Position numbers and translations under genes: made by a program
Shown here: positions 24,872-36,818 of the stretch, in pieces
How the letters are laid out: every line of letters begins with the position of its first letter
How positions within the stretch are numbered: the first letter of the stretch is position 1
Notes under the pieces: model-generated
The model's input: only the letters and a program-made list of their open reading frames with translations
Database searches by the model: none
What the model was told of the DNA's origin: nothing
NCBI GenBank assembly: GCA_024516155.1
Contig: JAJJXM010000003.1
Span: forward strand, 1 to 64,000
Direction: 5' to 3'
DNA: 64,000 bases
Source of the DNA: Pyronema omphalodes
Lineage: Eukaryota > Ascomycota > Pezizomycetes > Pezizales > Pyronemataceae

Positions 24872-26527
24872 ATGTCCTCGACAATGGACCCAACAAAATC
24901 CTATGACTCCCTCCCAGCAATTCACCGCTTACCCAACGAACTCTGGCAAAAAGTTTTCTCTTACCTTTCCTCACCTCAACACGAACTCTACTCGTTCTCT
25001 CTAGTTAATCGTCGCCTATTCGACAATGTATCTCCTTTGTTATATCGCAATATCCCCTTACATTCCCTATCCCTACCGCAACTCCAAACCTTAAACTATG
25101 CCCTAAAAACCAACCCTATCTATCTCGACTACATCGAGTACCTCACCCTAGACTTCAAGGCGCGCAGCTTCACCAAATCTTTCTCTCCGGCATTTTCACG
25201 TCTAGACGATGCAACTTCTCCCGCTATCAATGAATTTTCCTCCTTCCTCCCCGCAATGCGTTGCTTAAAGTCTCTCACAATACGAGAATACAATGCCCCC
25301 TCGGACTCTGCCCTCTTGGCCCTTCTTTCCCACATCCCCTTCTGTACCCGGCGATTTGATATCAAAATCCTTAACATAACCCCTCAAAAAACCCTTCTCT
25401 CGCACCTATTATCAAACCCCGCTACTGCCCGCTTAATCAGCCACTGCTACCTCAGCAGTATCTTTCCTCAAAGCGACGACTCAGTTTCCTCCTTCTTATC
25501 CCAAGTCCCCTCTCTAGGATATTTACATCTCGACCTAAAAGGCCCGGAACAAAACCGCCGCTGGATACAAGATTCACAAGCGATTCCCGAATCTGTAACA
25601 CAGCTTGCGATACAAGGTGTTCATGTTCCCCGGGAATTACCAGCTGGGGTCAAGGCTATTAAATACACCGGACATACATTATTAAGCGACGAGGCCTGGG
25701 AGGGACTTTTTGAAGCAGAGTTGGAGGAGTTGGATCTTTTTTTGAATCCTGGAAAGCAGCAGAAAGAAAGAGTTCAAGTGGATAACGGTGCTTGGGAAAT
25801 TCGGGAGGTGATTCCTCCACCGGCGTTGGGAATCACAACTCTGCCGGGAACGTTGAGGGTCCTTAAGATTTGGTCGGCGTTTGAGGGGTTTAATGATGAA
25901 GGATTGTATGCGGGTTGCATGCCGAGTTTGGGGGAGAAGATAAAGTATAAAAGATACTTCCCAGAGGGGTTATTGGGAAGGGTTTTTGAAGGGAATAAGG
26001 GATTGGAGGATGTTACTGTTGATTCGATGACAGTGGGGGATTTGAGGAAGTTGTTGGAAGGTTGTAAAGGACTGAAGGCACTGCGGTGGTTCTTTGCGAG
26101 AGCGGAGTGGGTGGAGGAAAATGAAGTTGTGACGTTGGAGAAACTGGTGGAGGAGTTCAAGAGGCACTGCCCTGCGAATTTGGAGAGGCTTTCTTATCCG
26201 GCTGCCCCTGGGCTGCTGATTGGAACGGGGATGGAGAGAGTGGTAGAGCTATGTCCAGAGCTGGAGGAATATAGGTGTTTGAGTGTCATTTCGAAGGATG
26301 GAGTTTGCGCGCCGACGATGGGAGACAGGATGTTTATGGATCGGTTCTGTGTGAGGAAGGGTGGTGTACCATTGCGCGGATTTCCGGAGGGGTTGGAAAT
26401 GGTAGGAGAGCTTCCGAGTGACAGGATTGGTGATCTGGAGTGTTGGGAGGTTGATGTGAAGGATGTGAGGAGAATGATGAGGAATGTGGGCACTTTGGAT
26501 GAACGGATGATGGATTTGATGATTTGA
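24872..26527 (+). CDS. F-box domain protein
   Basis: Single exon of 551 aa from MSSTMDPTKS. An N-terminal F-box spans about residues 15-62 (HRLPNELWQKVFSYL followed by FSLVNRRLFDNVSPLLYRNI). The remaining roughly 480 residues show irregular leucine-rich repeats (LKSLTIREY, LGYLHLDLKG, LRVLKIWSAF, LEDVTVDSM), the common fungal F-box/LRR layout. Expected role: substrate receptor of an SCF (Skp1-cullin-F-box) ubiquitin ligase, with the C-terminal repeats binding the target. The substrate is unknown. The frame is open upstream to 24599 without a stop; 24872 was chosen because the F-box begins shortly after it, and 24887 (MDPTKS) is an alternative. Confidence 0.85.
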   Translation: MSSTMDPTKSYDSLPAIHRLPNELWQKVFSYLSSPQHELYSFSLVNRRLFDNVSPLLYRNIPLHSLSLPQLQTLNYALKTNPIYLDYIEYLTLDFKARSFTKSFSPAFSRLDDATSPAINEFSSFLPAMRCLKSLTIREYNAPSDSALLALLSHIPFCTRRFDIKILNITPQKTLLSHLLSNPATARLISHCYLSSIFPQSDDSVSSFLSQVPSLGYLHLDLKGPEQNRRWIQDSQAIPESVTQLAIQGVHVPRELPAGVKAIKYTGHTLLSDEAWEGLFEAELEELDLFLNPGKQQKERVQVDNGAWEIREVIPPPALGITTLPGTLRVLKIWSAFEGFNDEGLYAGCMPSLGEKIKYKRYFPEGLLGRVFEGNKGLEDVTVDSMTVGDLRKLLEGCKGLKALRWFFARAEWVEENEVVTLEKLVEEFKRHCPANLERLSYPAAPGLLIGTGMERVVELCPELEEYRCLSVISKDGVCAPTMGDRMFMDRFCVRKGGVPLRGFPEGLEMVGELPSDRIGDLECWEVDVKDVRRMMRNVGTLDERMMDLMI

Positions 26528-26903
26528 TGGGCATGCGAGCAACGCGACGGAGTTATGGGAGTTTGTTGGTTTCAAACAAGTGATTTTTTTAAGCGATGAT
26601 TGTGAATTTTTAAAAGCAAATACATTACAATAACCACGTAATTGATACTCAATAATTTACAGTGTGAATTTTTCTGTAAGATATTGGAAAAATAATTGCA
26701 TTTATGCACTGAATTAAATGCATATTCGTATGACGTCTTCCTGGTGTTATGCACGTCTCGGCTAAACCCAAAGCTGACTAACACCCCTCGGACCCCAGCT
26801 CTTGCGCTGCTTGATGACAACTATCTCAACGCACCTCTCCCACGAAACGGAGATCGCGTTTCCCTAACTACTGCGCGCGAACCAACGAGCGAACCACAAG
26901 AAA

Positions 26904-28863
26904 ATGGCACGTCTGACCACTGACAACGAGACTGTTACTCTCAACTCCAACTCCGATCGAATTCACCTGAAGATTACGTCGCCGTCGGCTGGAGTTCCAG
27001 CAGATCTCGCATACCATGTTCCAGCAGCTACCACTATCAATGATATCAAATCGATGATCTCAGAGTCTTTGGACTCAAAACCAGCACATGATATGCAGAA
27101 GCTTATCTATAGAGGTAGGATTCTGGACGGAGCTTCAACCGTTGGTGAGGCAGTGGTTCTCGGTTCTGTAAGCTACAGCTCCATCTCCAGCCTCGGCCAA
27201 ACTCGGCGGCGAAAGTAGAGAGATCCCCACCACTGACATTTTTTTGCGTCAATTATAGGTTGAAGATTCATATACGTTACATCTTGTCCTTGTACCGCCT
27301 CCTACACCTACGGCTACTAGCTCTTCAAACCAAGAGCCCTTCTCAGCATCAAACTTTACCACCGCTGCGTTCCGCCCTGATACCCCACGAAGATACAGCC
27401 CGACGAGCTTCTCTACTACCGATGCTGCAACCACAAATACAAACTACATCATTCCCCCGCCACGTTTTTCAACCAGCTCCACAGCCGCTATGAATACTTC
27501 CAGTGATAGCACCGCCTCCCTCAGCGAAAGCTCCGCCCACCTTCAACGTCTCCAAGAAGAGCTCCAAAACTCCCGTGATACCCTGGCCCGACTGCGTAGA
27601 GCGCACGCCGATATCCTAACTTCCCCCACACCACCTGCGTCTCTCCAAAATATCAGAGACACTATCGCAGCCGCTCGTAGCGGATTCGACGCCAATCCTG
27701 CTCAGATGTTAAGGAATCGAATTAATGGAATGAACAGTGCCCCCAATATGTCACTAAATCTCCCCAGGGCCGAGGAAGCCGTTAACGAAAACCGCCGATA
27801 CTTCGAGTCTCTCCGTCAAGAAGAAGCCTCCTCGGCATCTTCAGCAGCGTCCCGTCCTGCATCTGCGCCCATCCCAGAAACCGCAGCAAGTGCAACAACC
27901 GCTCATGCTCCGCTACACAGCATCCCCATCCCCACCCCCACCTCCACAGTTCCAATAGCACAAACAATTCCCCCCAATGCCCTCGTATACCTTCTACAAG
28001 ACAGTTTCGGTCGTCCGCACAGCCTCCTAGTCGGTCCTCCTGGGAGTGCATTAACCAATCCGCCGATTTATATCCCCGGGAATTCCTACCCAGCTGCACC
28101 TCCCCGCACCGAAACTGCCGCCACCAGAGCAGCCGAACTAGCCGCCATCCGCGCACGTATTGAAGACCTTCTAGCCCGAGCTCCAGAACGTCCCGGTGCA
28201 GCAGCTAGGGTTGCTGGATTACGACGACGCATTAGAATGAGGCAACCACTGGTAGTTAGGATTCGGTCAAATCATATTTGGCTTGCTTTGAAACTTGCTG
28301 TGTTTGTGATACTGTTTTCTGGACATGGAGGTTGGGAAAGAATGGTTACACTTATCGGGGTTGCGGTCACAATTTTTGCGTGGGAGACTGGATTGGCGGG
28401 GTGGATTGTGGGGCAGATCTGGGGGCCCGGAGGACTAGCATTTGGCGGAGGTGTAGAGGGTCCAGGAGGACAGGCGGCGGGAGCTGGAGCTGCGGAACCA
28501 CAGGCGGCACAAAACGATGACATGCAAGGATTGAGGCCGGATCAGTTGGCGGAGAGATTGATGGTAAATAGACCACGGGATGGTACTAGGGAGATGGTCA
28601 GGAATATCGAAAGGGCGGTTATGGTTTTTGTGGCAAGTCTTGTGCCGGGATGGCATGATAGACGGGTTGAGGTCATTGAGAGGCAGCAAAGACTGCAGAG
28701 AGAGCAGAGGGAGGCGTTGGTGAGAGCAATGGAGGAGGCTGCAGCTGCTGCGGAGGCACAGAGGAATGGAAACCAAGATGGTGAGGTTACACCGACGCAG
28801 GCTACAGTTGCTGAGCAACATCAACCAGCTCAGGCAGCTCAAGTAGCCCAAGCAGCTCAGTAG
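26904..28863 (+). CDS. Ubiquitin-like-domain ER membrane protein, HERP/Usa1-like (ERAD scaffold)
   Basis: Exons 26904-27167 and 27259-28863 (91-bp GTAAGC...TTATAG intron with a CACTGAC branch) give about 622 aa. An N-terminal ubiquitin-like domain spans about residues 10-98. The splice completes its last strand, so QKLIYRGRIL is followed by VEDSYTLHLVLVPP, matching the ubiquitin/HERP pattern. A long Ser/Pro/Ala-rich linker follows. Two hydrophobic segments sit around HIWLALKLAVFVILFSG and ERMVTLIGVAVTIFAW, then a conserved tail (RNIERAVMVFVASLVPGW) that resembles the end of HERP. A Gln/Ala-rich C-terminus closes the protein. In yeast, Usa1 bridges Hrd1 and Der1 in ER-associated degradation; the same role is inferred here. 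A DSC-complex subunit is an alternative. Confidence 0.72.
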
Positions 28864-31270
28864 GAAATACAGTGGAGACAACTGGGAGCTGTGGAAGCAG
28901 TGATGTAACAGGTGTTACACCAAATTAAGGTGGATGTGATATCTGTGTTTCTTTAATTCTTAATTTCATAGGATAGGTGTTTTTCTCTCTCTTCTTTTTT
29001 CACCGTAGTGCGTTTTTTGTATTGTTTTTATTTTGCTTTGTCTAAAATATCAGATGCTTGCAACTTGTATTTTAGGTAAGAGAATTCCAGAAAGGATTTG
29101 CATGGATGCAAAAATGTGTTTTGTGTAGGAATTACGTAAATACATGAATTAATTGATATATGACACATACTATATACTGCTTGTGCGGCTGTAACATTTG
29201 TTGAAAGTGGATAAGCCTCCACTGATTCAAGATATCATAAAACTAAGATTGAGATCAAGAAATTCCTTATACATCAAGTCTGATCTGTCAATCTCCCATG
29301 TACTGCTCATATTCCCGCTCTTATAGCCCATTATTATAGCAAATAACTGTATGCGGGATATTTCGGTTTTTTTGGCTTCTTTCGGAGAACGGTTGTGAGT
29401 TTTGATTTTGATACTGGTGGCTGGATTGATGGGTATTGTACAGTAGAGTATTCTGGAGGACTCAAGTGATACGCAATGGATGGGTATTTATGCCTGAGGG
29501 TTTAGGTTGAGTATATAAGCGATTTCTCCGGATGGGTTAGGGGGTGGTAATAACAATATAGATGGAGGCGTTTTTAATCCTTCCAACTCTCTGGACTCCG
29601 AAATCACTAGAGCAACAATTCAATCCTCGAAGAATCCCACTAAAGTCATACCCCAACCGGCCAGGGAGTGGCTAGTTTCATATTCACGAGCTCTTCTTTA
29701 TATATCTAACAAGCGACTCTTCTCTCCTTCAGCTAGCCATACCTTCCATGTCAAATTCTCGTATTGCACAAACCTACTCAGCAGCCACCTTGACCTACAG
29801 TAATGTTCGTGTCCGTATCGATAGTCGGAGATGTTGTGTAACGATAATTGATGTGTGGTATCATCCAACGGATATCACTTTCATTGCCAAGCCTGTTAAT
29901 TGGCTGACGATCATGTTTTCCTTGTTTGTGTACTGTACTCCCTACGTGGCGTCTAACCCGGTACTAGGGCTTGATCCAATGGTGAATGAAATCTCATCGC
30001 TTGGAGAGACCTAGGCACGCTACACACTGTTTCTGTGTTAAGACCTAGTGGATGAGGTTTGTTACTTGTGACGTCTCTGCGTATTACAAGGTGGCTTCAA
30101 ACTTCATGGTCATCAACAGGGTGCCTGTGCTGGGAAGGAGATACAATGAGATTAAGACATGGCAAGTCGTGGAAACACTTCATACAGAGGTTAAAAGTCT
30201 GTTTGATATTTTTGTCTTGGTTGATCATAGGTCCAGGAAATGGTGCAAACTGTTAATATGAATAGCGAAATAATTTTCAGATAAATTGGCGAGTGATCGT
30301 GAACGTGTTGGGAAATTGCTTTTGTGGAGTAGTCTGACATATAACCGCAGCCGGACTTCCCGTAGTTGTTTTCTTTTTTTCGTATTGAAGTTCTCCGAAT
30401 ACTTCTATAAAAAGTTTTAAGCTCTTGCGGAACTATAACGTGGTCCTGATTAAACCCTTCTAGAACTTACTTACTGGTACCATATTTTTATTGATCATAA
30501 AAGGCTTTAAAGATATAGACACTAGATAGAACCGGCAACATGATATTTCGGACTTAGTGCCGTGCATGTGTATTACTTTAAATAAAGAGGACGCGATTAG
30601 CTATCATAGGGTAAAAATCTTGAAATAAGGTTCAGACAATACTCCAATCATGTTCTGTTAACTGTATCTAGATTGTGCTACAAACGGTGCATCGTGATCA
30701 GTGTTGTCTCAATAGTGACCAATCGCCATGTAAGCAATGCCGTTTTATATAACTCAATCTACAAAACCTCGTGTAGCCTTCGCAGGAGATTTCTGTCTTG
30801 TTCTATCCTGTCGTTCCGTTCTTATATCGGTGATATGCTAATTCCGTGCTTTATTGTTTTATTTATCTTCATGCCGCATAATTTCACGTCACAATCTGGA
30901 TTCCGATTCGTCCTATTATGATGCATCTTTCAAGCGGCTGTAACTGTGCTACACTTCGATCTTTACTGCTCATAGCTCATCACCCTGATCCCCGTTGGCT
31001 GCACAGCAGATAGTGAACCGAAACTCATACGAATAGCCATATCTTGGCTTTAAAGAAATACGAGCTCCAAGACAACGATATCACAACTGTAGAAAGCATT
31101 GAAACCCTTCGGACTCCGAATACCGAATACCGAACATTGATCCACTTTGACCACTAGACAGAGATAAATAGCTGGTTCCCCAGTCCCTAAGATTTCTATC
31201 TTCAGTTCACTTCTCTGGTAACTCCGAGAACCCTCATTACTTCGATACAATCTCTCCAATATTCACCACA
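28864..31270. other. Intergenic, no gene supported
   Basis: About 2.4 kb. A TATATAAG word at about 29514 is followed by an 88-codon frame (29748-30014) with no domain or signal peptide, and another short frame lies at 30052-30261. Neither could be supported. The final part holds the promoter of the small secreted peptide gene. Confidence 0.5.
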
Positions 31271-31627
31271 ATGAAACTCTCAATCCTCACCTGCCTAGCC
31301 CTAACTACCTTCGTCATCGCAGCTCCGGCTCCCGCTGCGGCTGATGATCCTGAAGCCGCTGAAGTCTCACCAAACACCCAAGCCGATGTCCTCTCTGCCG
31401 CTGCTGTATGCGGTCCATGGAGAGGAATTTGTGTTGGATGGCCAGTTGATGCTGAGGCAAAGAGAAGACGCTGTGCCTAGTAAGTAAACTTTTATACTTA
31501 GAGTGAATATATTAAGACTCAAGAATGGGAGGCTAATAATGATAGTCAATGCCGTTCTGCTTCGTGCGGAGCTAGAGATGGAAAATGTGATGGATTTTTG
31601 AACCAGTTTTGTTATTGTATTCGTTAA
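31271..31627 (+). CDS. Small secreted cysteine-rich peptide, CS-alpha-beta defensin-like
   Basis: Exons 31271-31479 and 31546-31627, joined by a 66-bp GTAAGT...GATAG intron, give 96 aa. The second exon encodes only 27 residues and is easily missed. A signal peptide (MKLSILTCLALTTFVIAAPA) is followed by an Ala/Pro/acidic pro-region (about 20-45) and a mature domain of about 50 residues. The mature domain has eight cysteines, including CxxxC (CAYQC), GxC (DGKC) and a terminal CxC (FCYC), the hallmark order of cysteine-stabilised alpha-beta defensins. The first Cys lies in VCGPWRG, which recalls the N-terminus of fungal defensins of the plectasin type. Expected role: extracellular antimicrobial or interaction peptide. 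A basic KRRR sits just before the CxxxC helix. Function is inferred from the cysteine pattern only. Confidence 0.75.
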
Positions 31628-33483
31628 ACTTAGGACCTTAAGAGGCCTTTATTGTGAGGGATTTGGGCTGGGAGATTTTAACTGTGTGCATGAATCTATT
31701 CTTAACCGCTGTCAATGTTGTCGTGCATCGGCCGGTGTAAACAGCCGTGTTCTGTGATTCTGATAGCATTATCACATTGATGTGAATAGAAATATGAACT
31801 TATGAGATAAACCGATAATTCAGTGCAAGTATTCCATAGATCAGCAGGTTTTCCAATTGCCAAATAAAGAGAAAACACCGAGTGAGCCACCATGTCCGGT
31901 TCCGGGAGGAGCGTATTTCCAGTGCAATACAAAGAGAAATAAGCCCTCTTGTTCTGGCATTAGGATCTGGTAGTAAAGCATCTAGTTGCACCCTACCTCT
32001 TTTTAATTGACGGAAAAGATAACGACTATAACAACATCTCACAACCGTCACTTCTACACTCGCCATCGGCTCCTTTTCCCAACACTCGTAAAAAAAACCA
32101 ACCCTCGACCTCACAGCCCCCATATAAACTCAGACTTTTTCTTCTTTGCCTTTTATTGGATGCCTGATGATTATGTAGCCCAAGTGATGTAGTCAAAGTG
32201 GCCCTGAAATTACGCGCCGAGTGCAATACCGAGTGATTTACTCATGATGACATGAATTCATCAAGTGCATGTCTGAGGTACCCCATATCGTGATTGCCAA
32301 AAATTAACAATGGGATTTGCGGTGGCGAAAAAAAGGATTTTGCAGCACTCAAACAAAAAAACTACAGTATCCGGGATTCCCGTCTGGTCACCCACGACAG
32401 TACTAGCCGGACGATATCATGCTTAAATAGCGCAGAGCGGACGGGATGCGTTGTATTCATGATTCTATGACCGTAGCTATTAGTCTGTAACGAATATAAA
32501 ATATAATAATTATAGCTAATTTTGACGTCCGTTCTCGAAAGCGTACGGTTTGATTGACGTGGTCAAATCTGCTGTTACTCGTGCCTAAAGATGGTGGCTA
32601 GCGCCACCATCTTTAGGCACGAGTAGTTATCATCCCCATATTTGAAGGGCTTTGATTGTTGGATATAGAAAATATGCATCATTAGTATGTGTTAAACGGA
32701 TAGCAGGGAACTATAACCTCAAATTCACATTATTCTAAACAATATCGATTGTAAAAACTGTCAGAACCTTTGTTGTCTAAAAACAGACTTAAGGCATGAA
32801 TTTGGAGAATCGTATACAAATAAGTATTTTGTACGTTCCCAGCTTGAGGTCTCTGCACTGGAAGCCTTACCTTCTGAATTATACAACTTGCTGTAGCATG
32901 CGAATTACACGCTACTTCGGATGTGAATTTATCGGTATGGGGTTTAGGGGTTAAACACAAGCAAATCCAGTAGCTAGCGTCGTACAGTAAGCGCACGATA
33001 TTACGCGCGCTTCTGTAGGACTACCAGTTTTACATATGGGCTAATGTACCTCGGTGGAATTATGCGTATGTACCGGCTGATAGTAGTTACTGCAGTTAGG
33101 GCTAATTATTGCGGGAGGCTCGGTAGACATAAACTGCTGTTCTCAAATTTCGGGCTGAAAATCGGGCCGGGTCCGGGGTTCATTCATATAACGGAGCGTG
33201 AGGGTGGGAATTGCTTAGTCGGTTCATCAGTAGGCGTATGTATATTCTACATCAAGCGCCGGTATCACGAGCACATATCATGCATCATACACTTTTTACG
33301 AAAAAGATTTGCCAACTGGCAATATTAATGAATTACACTATTACGCCAGATCCCACCCAAAAGCCAAATGATTACCCAAACACCTTAATAAGCCAAATTC
33401 CAAAACAAAGACCCCAAAAGTTTTGTAAATATGAACACGTAAAGAAACGAACAGCAGTATAAGTTATCTTACCTCTCACCAGA
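31628..33483. other. Intergenic; contains a perfect hairpin
   Basis: No gene supported. The main structure is a 23-bp perfect inverted repeat at 32576-32625 (listed separately). Short frames in 31702-32226 and 32730-32996 have no domain. Confidence 0.5.
32576..32625. repeat. Perfect 23-bp inverted repeat with 4-nt loop
   Basis: Left arm 32576-32598 and right arm 32603-32625 are exact reverse complements around the loop TAGC. The arms begin TACTCGTGCCTAAAG on one side and end CTTTAGGCACGAGTA on the other. The flanking DNA is not repeated at length, so this is an isolated long hairpin, not the end of a visible element. Confidence 0.9.
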
Positions 33484-34992
33484 TCAATAAATCTCCCCTA
33501 ATTCCTCCAGTACCATCGGGATGCTCTCAGTCTTCTCCAAGTCCAGAGATTCCAGAGATTCCAGGGACGCACGACCCAACGACATTTCCTCCCCCTCCTG
33601 ATCCTGAGTCACTGGTGCCAGAAAGCACGAGCTCTCGAAACCCTCAAACTCTTCAGATTCCCATTCAACATAATATAGCGGTATATCGACACAATCCTGT
33701 CTAATCTCCCACATATCCCCTATGCGTACCCCTTCCACCTCAACTTCCATTTTCTGTCTTATCACCTCCGTCTTCACAACAAAACATCTCAACGACGGAG
33801 GTATTGATCCACAATCAATCTCTGACATAGGTGATGCCGGGCATTCTAGCCTTGAAAACCCACTCTCTGTCATAGGCAGCCCAAGCTCGGTATCGGAGAT
33901 ATAACTATCTACCTCATTCAGACTTCTATCAGTCCAGTTATTGGTACCAATCAACCCCGGTGCATACCGTTTTACCAGGGGTCGTAAAGGCGGGATTGAA
34001 GAGGTTATTATGAATAAATCTATTTCGACTGTCGTCCATACCCAGACGCAATAGCCATGCCAGGTTACATCGTAGGTTTGTGTGAGCGTGTAATAGAGGT
34101 AGTAGTATCGAAATATGGAGGCTAAGCAAGCACTATTTCATTTATTAGTATCTCGTATTAAACAGGGAAGATTTATAGACTTACAAGAACCCAAGACCCA
34201 TTAAGATAACCAATATAGCTCTCTGTTTCATCGGTAGTTGTAAACGCCACAGCGAGGGAATCGGTAAGATAACCAGCCAGATATCCATAATAAAGTTAAG
34301 AGCGCTGGAAATTAAAAGAACAACATTTTCGTCGAAACACTGTTCTGAGCGTACTGCACTAAGTGTACTCCAATATGCATTTATAGGCCAGCACCGAAGG
34401 ACGAAAGCAGCTGTGAAGACAACCCCATATAGGAGAACGGTACATGTGGTGCATGTCAGTATTTGATGGAAGCGTTTATCGATTGATATCCGACGGTATG
34501 AAAAACATATGGATAATTTTATTAAAGTTGCCGCAAGAATAAAAACGATTTGTGTAACGTAGGAAACCTTTAATGAGGAGGAGTACCACAGTACCGGAAT
34601 GTCCCAGATGTGACGACCCCAGCCGTAGTGAGTGCCAACCACGGCACAGAGGGTCATAGTAACTGCTGGAAACTGCAGAAGGAGGTTAGTAACTCAATTC
34701 ATTGAAATCGAGAGATTTAAGAAATTACCAAAGTAGCGAGTATTAGCCAGTCGTCGATTCCTGCGGAACACAGCATTCGGGTGCGAACGAAGATTCTGAG
34801 GGAGACGGTTACCGTGGAGAGTACAATGAAGACTGAACCAACAAACACTAGGGTTTGGCTAACGTATGCTGGATTTTCGAAGTCCCCTCCTGGCCAACTG
34901 GATATCTCCTCTTTTGGTGGGTCTCGCATGCTGTGTGTAAGATTGAAGCCGAGATATTTATCTTTGTTGCTTATGCCAATTTTCGAGTCCAT
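33484..34992 (-). CDS. Seven-transmembrane rhodopsin-like (SAT4/PTH11-type) fungal membrane protein
   Basis: Exons 34992-34729, 34672-34185 and 34132-33484 (introns of 56 bp with TACTAAC, and 52 bp) give about 466 aa. Seven hydrophobic segments in the typical order: TM1 YVSQTLVFVGSVFIVLSTVTV; TM2 after GIDDWLILATL, whose end is made by the first splice; TM3 with QIVFILAATLIKLSICFSYRR; TM4 ending RCWPI; TM5 ALNFIMDIWLVILPIPSLWRL; TM6 GLGFFACLASIFR, made by the second splice; TM7 WVWTTVEIDLFIITSSIPPLRP. These match the fungal rhodopsin/SAT4 domain. The roughly 140-residue C-terminal tail is acidic, with Ser/Glu repeats. Such proteins resemble PTH11 receptors that sense surface or host cues, but no CFEM domain is present and the ligand is unknown. 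Confidence 0.87.
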
Positions 34993-35687
34993 ATATATGA
35001 TGTTGTTTCTTCACGAAAGAAGCGGAAGATACTGTTTGACAGACCAGAATAAGCCCGAAGTAAGGGAGTGTGATAACGTATATGAACGAGACATTGAGCT
35101 GCGCGACAAACCAAGCTGTTGATGTGGATGTTGCTCGTTTCTTTATGTTTCTGCCGTGATAGATATGGCAAAGAAAAGAACCGTCAAAACCTGTCTATAT
35201 GACGTGATTTCCGGAAGGTAATTTAATTGTGTTGAAGAATCTGCATGAAGAACGTCGCTTCGGCAGCTTGAGGCGAGAGAGATGAGGTGGACAGGGGTCA
35301 GGTATCAAGGGCTTGAAAACCCTAATATTCAATGGCAATATTAATATGTTGCATCGTGAACGTATCGTCGGCAAACAACAAACCGCACTTCAAACGGTAA
35401 GTACAAGAATAATTCCCTAATAAATACCGTGAGATAATAGTGCGAAATGATATGTGCATAGATGAATAACGATAAAGAACGTGAAGAACAGTTCATATCC
35501 TGAATTAGAAATAGAAAAGAAAGAGATTAACTTTTGTCTTATAGGGAACAAACTGCACTATCGGGTGGGTTTAGGCTTCGCGTGAAACGTTCTTCAGCTC
35601 GTCACCAAAACACGAGAGAACAAATTCAGACAAAATTAGTTCCGGATATTAACATAAGGCTTTACTCGTCGCTCTCGCAAAATCCTC
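34993..35687. other. Intergenic, nothing recognised
   Basis: Upstream region of the minus-strand 7TM gene and downstream region of the minus-strand BLOC-1-like gene. Short frames only. Confidence 0.5.
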
Positions 35688-36227
35688 TCAGGCAATCTCG
35701 GCCTTCCTAGCCTTTTTCTTCTTTTTAACCATTTTCACAGCTCCCTGTACCGGTGTTCCTGATCTTCCAGAAGATACTGAGCTTGGTGTAGCTCTACCCG
35801 TGTCCCCGCTCAGTGTGTCACCCGGTCTACCATTCTCCTCGATCTGTGGAGTATCTCTACCCTCTTCAACGTGTTTAGCCCTTAGAACACTTCTGTCTCT
35901 TTCAGCCTCTTCCTTCTCTCGTTCTCTAAGCTTCACAGTATGTTCTCTTCTTCTTTTCCCCGCCTCTAGTGCACGACGCTTCAAGTTCTCAACCTCCTGC
36001 TGCTGCTGTGCCATGATCTTTCGTAGCCGTGTAAGTTTCGCTGTGTATGTCGGGATTTGTTGCATCGTCGGTGCAACTTCCGCAAAGTTCGGTAGCGAGC
36101 TTAAGGAGCCCGCCGTAAGTGACATGGACGTTAAAAGTGCAGTTTGCTGCGACTCAAGGTGCGAAAGCTGGCTTGTGAGACTGGCCAAGGCCAAGGAGGC
36201 GCGAGTTGACAGCTGCGGTGCGTCCAT
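35688..36227 (-). CDS. Coiled-coil protein, BLOC-1 snapin/pallidin-like
   Basis: Single exon of 179 aa. Residues 1-110 are helical with heptad-like spacing (ALASLTSQLSHLESQQTALL, then IPTYTAKLTRLRKIMAQQQQ and EVENLKRRALEAGKRRREH), resembling fungal snapin/pallidin-type subunits of BLOC-1, a complex in endosomal and vacuolar trafficking. A Glu/Arg-rich stretch and a Ser/Thr/Gly-rich linker follow, then a lysine-rich C-terminus (KMVKKKKKARKAE) that could be a nuclear or nucleolar signal or a membrane-binding patch. The family call rests on the helical pattern and size; other small coiled-coil proteins remain possible. The gene is divergent from the GST-kappa gene across about 590 bp. Confidence 0.6.
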   Translation of the reverse strand: MDAPQLSTRASLALASLTSQLSHLESQQTALLTSMSLTAGSLSSLPNFAEVAPTMQQIPTYTAKLTRLRKIMAQQQQEVENLKRRALEAGKRRREHTVKLREREKEEAERDRSVLRAKHVEEGRDTPQIEENGRPGDTLSGDTGRATPSSVSSGRSGTPVQGAVKMVKKKKKARKAEIA

Positions 36228-36818
36228 CTTTGTCGTAATATCGAAATGGGCTTTGTAGAATCAGACGAGAAGTTGCTCTGACGTCGTCTCGGTCGTTCAG
36301 TCGGGACTGAAGAGGGGTGTGCGTGATGGCATGGGTGTGTCGCGGGGTTTGAGCCGCACATGCTGAGAGCTGAGCATCACCACCCTCCATCTCCAATTGA
36401 TAAACCTAACCCAGTTTCAGTGTAATCTAACGTTGATAGGTTAGCGCAACGTGGGGTAAAGCCACAGCTATGTACCGGTTACGGTCATTCCTCAGCGACG
36501 TAGGGACCCGGACTCTGGTTCTCAAATATCTCAGGATACGAAGTGACATGGCAGAAGAACATACCGAAACAATATCAGGTCGGTAGATAACCATGATTTC
36601 GATATTGTGAGCCTACTGATTCAAACGATGTGTTATGCCGTTCCCTATGATCACGACAGGAGAAGAGCTATTCGAGCTTCTTTGAAAATCAATTATTCAG
36701 CAGCGAACCTCGGTAACCATGGGCTGATGATTATCCTCCACCACCACGTTTAAGTACTTTTATCGTCGTCGTCCCTCCATCTTTCTTAGAAGCAGCGAAT
36801 ACTCCACCATACTCCACC
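36228..36818. promoter_or_regulatory. Shared upstream region of divergent BLOC-1-like and GST-kappa genes
   Basis: 591 bp separate the two start codons. The last 20 bp before the plus-strand ATG are a tandem duplication of actccaccat, so a second CACCAT word lies 10 bp upstream of the real CCACCATGG start. No TATA box is obvious. No other gene is supported. Confidence 0.45.

Noticed and set aside
29748..30014. 88-codon frame downstream of a TATATAAG word
   Set aside because: No signal peptide, no domain, and no convincing continuation by splicing.
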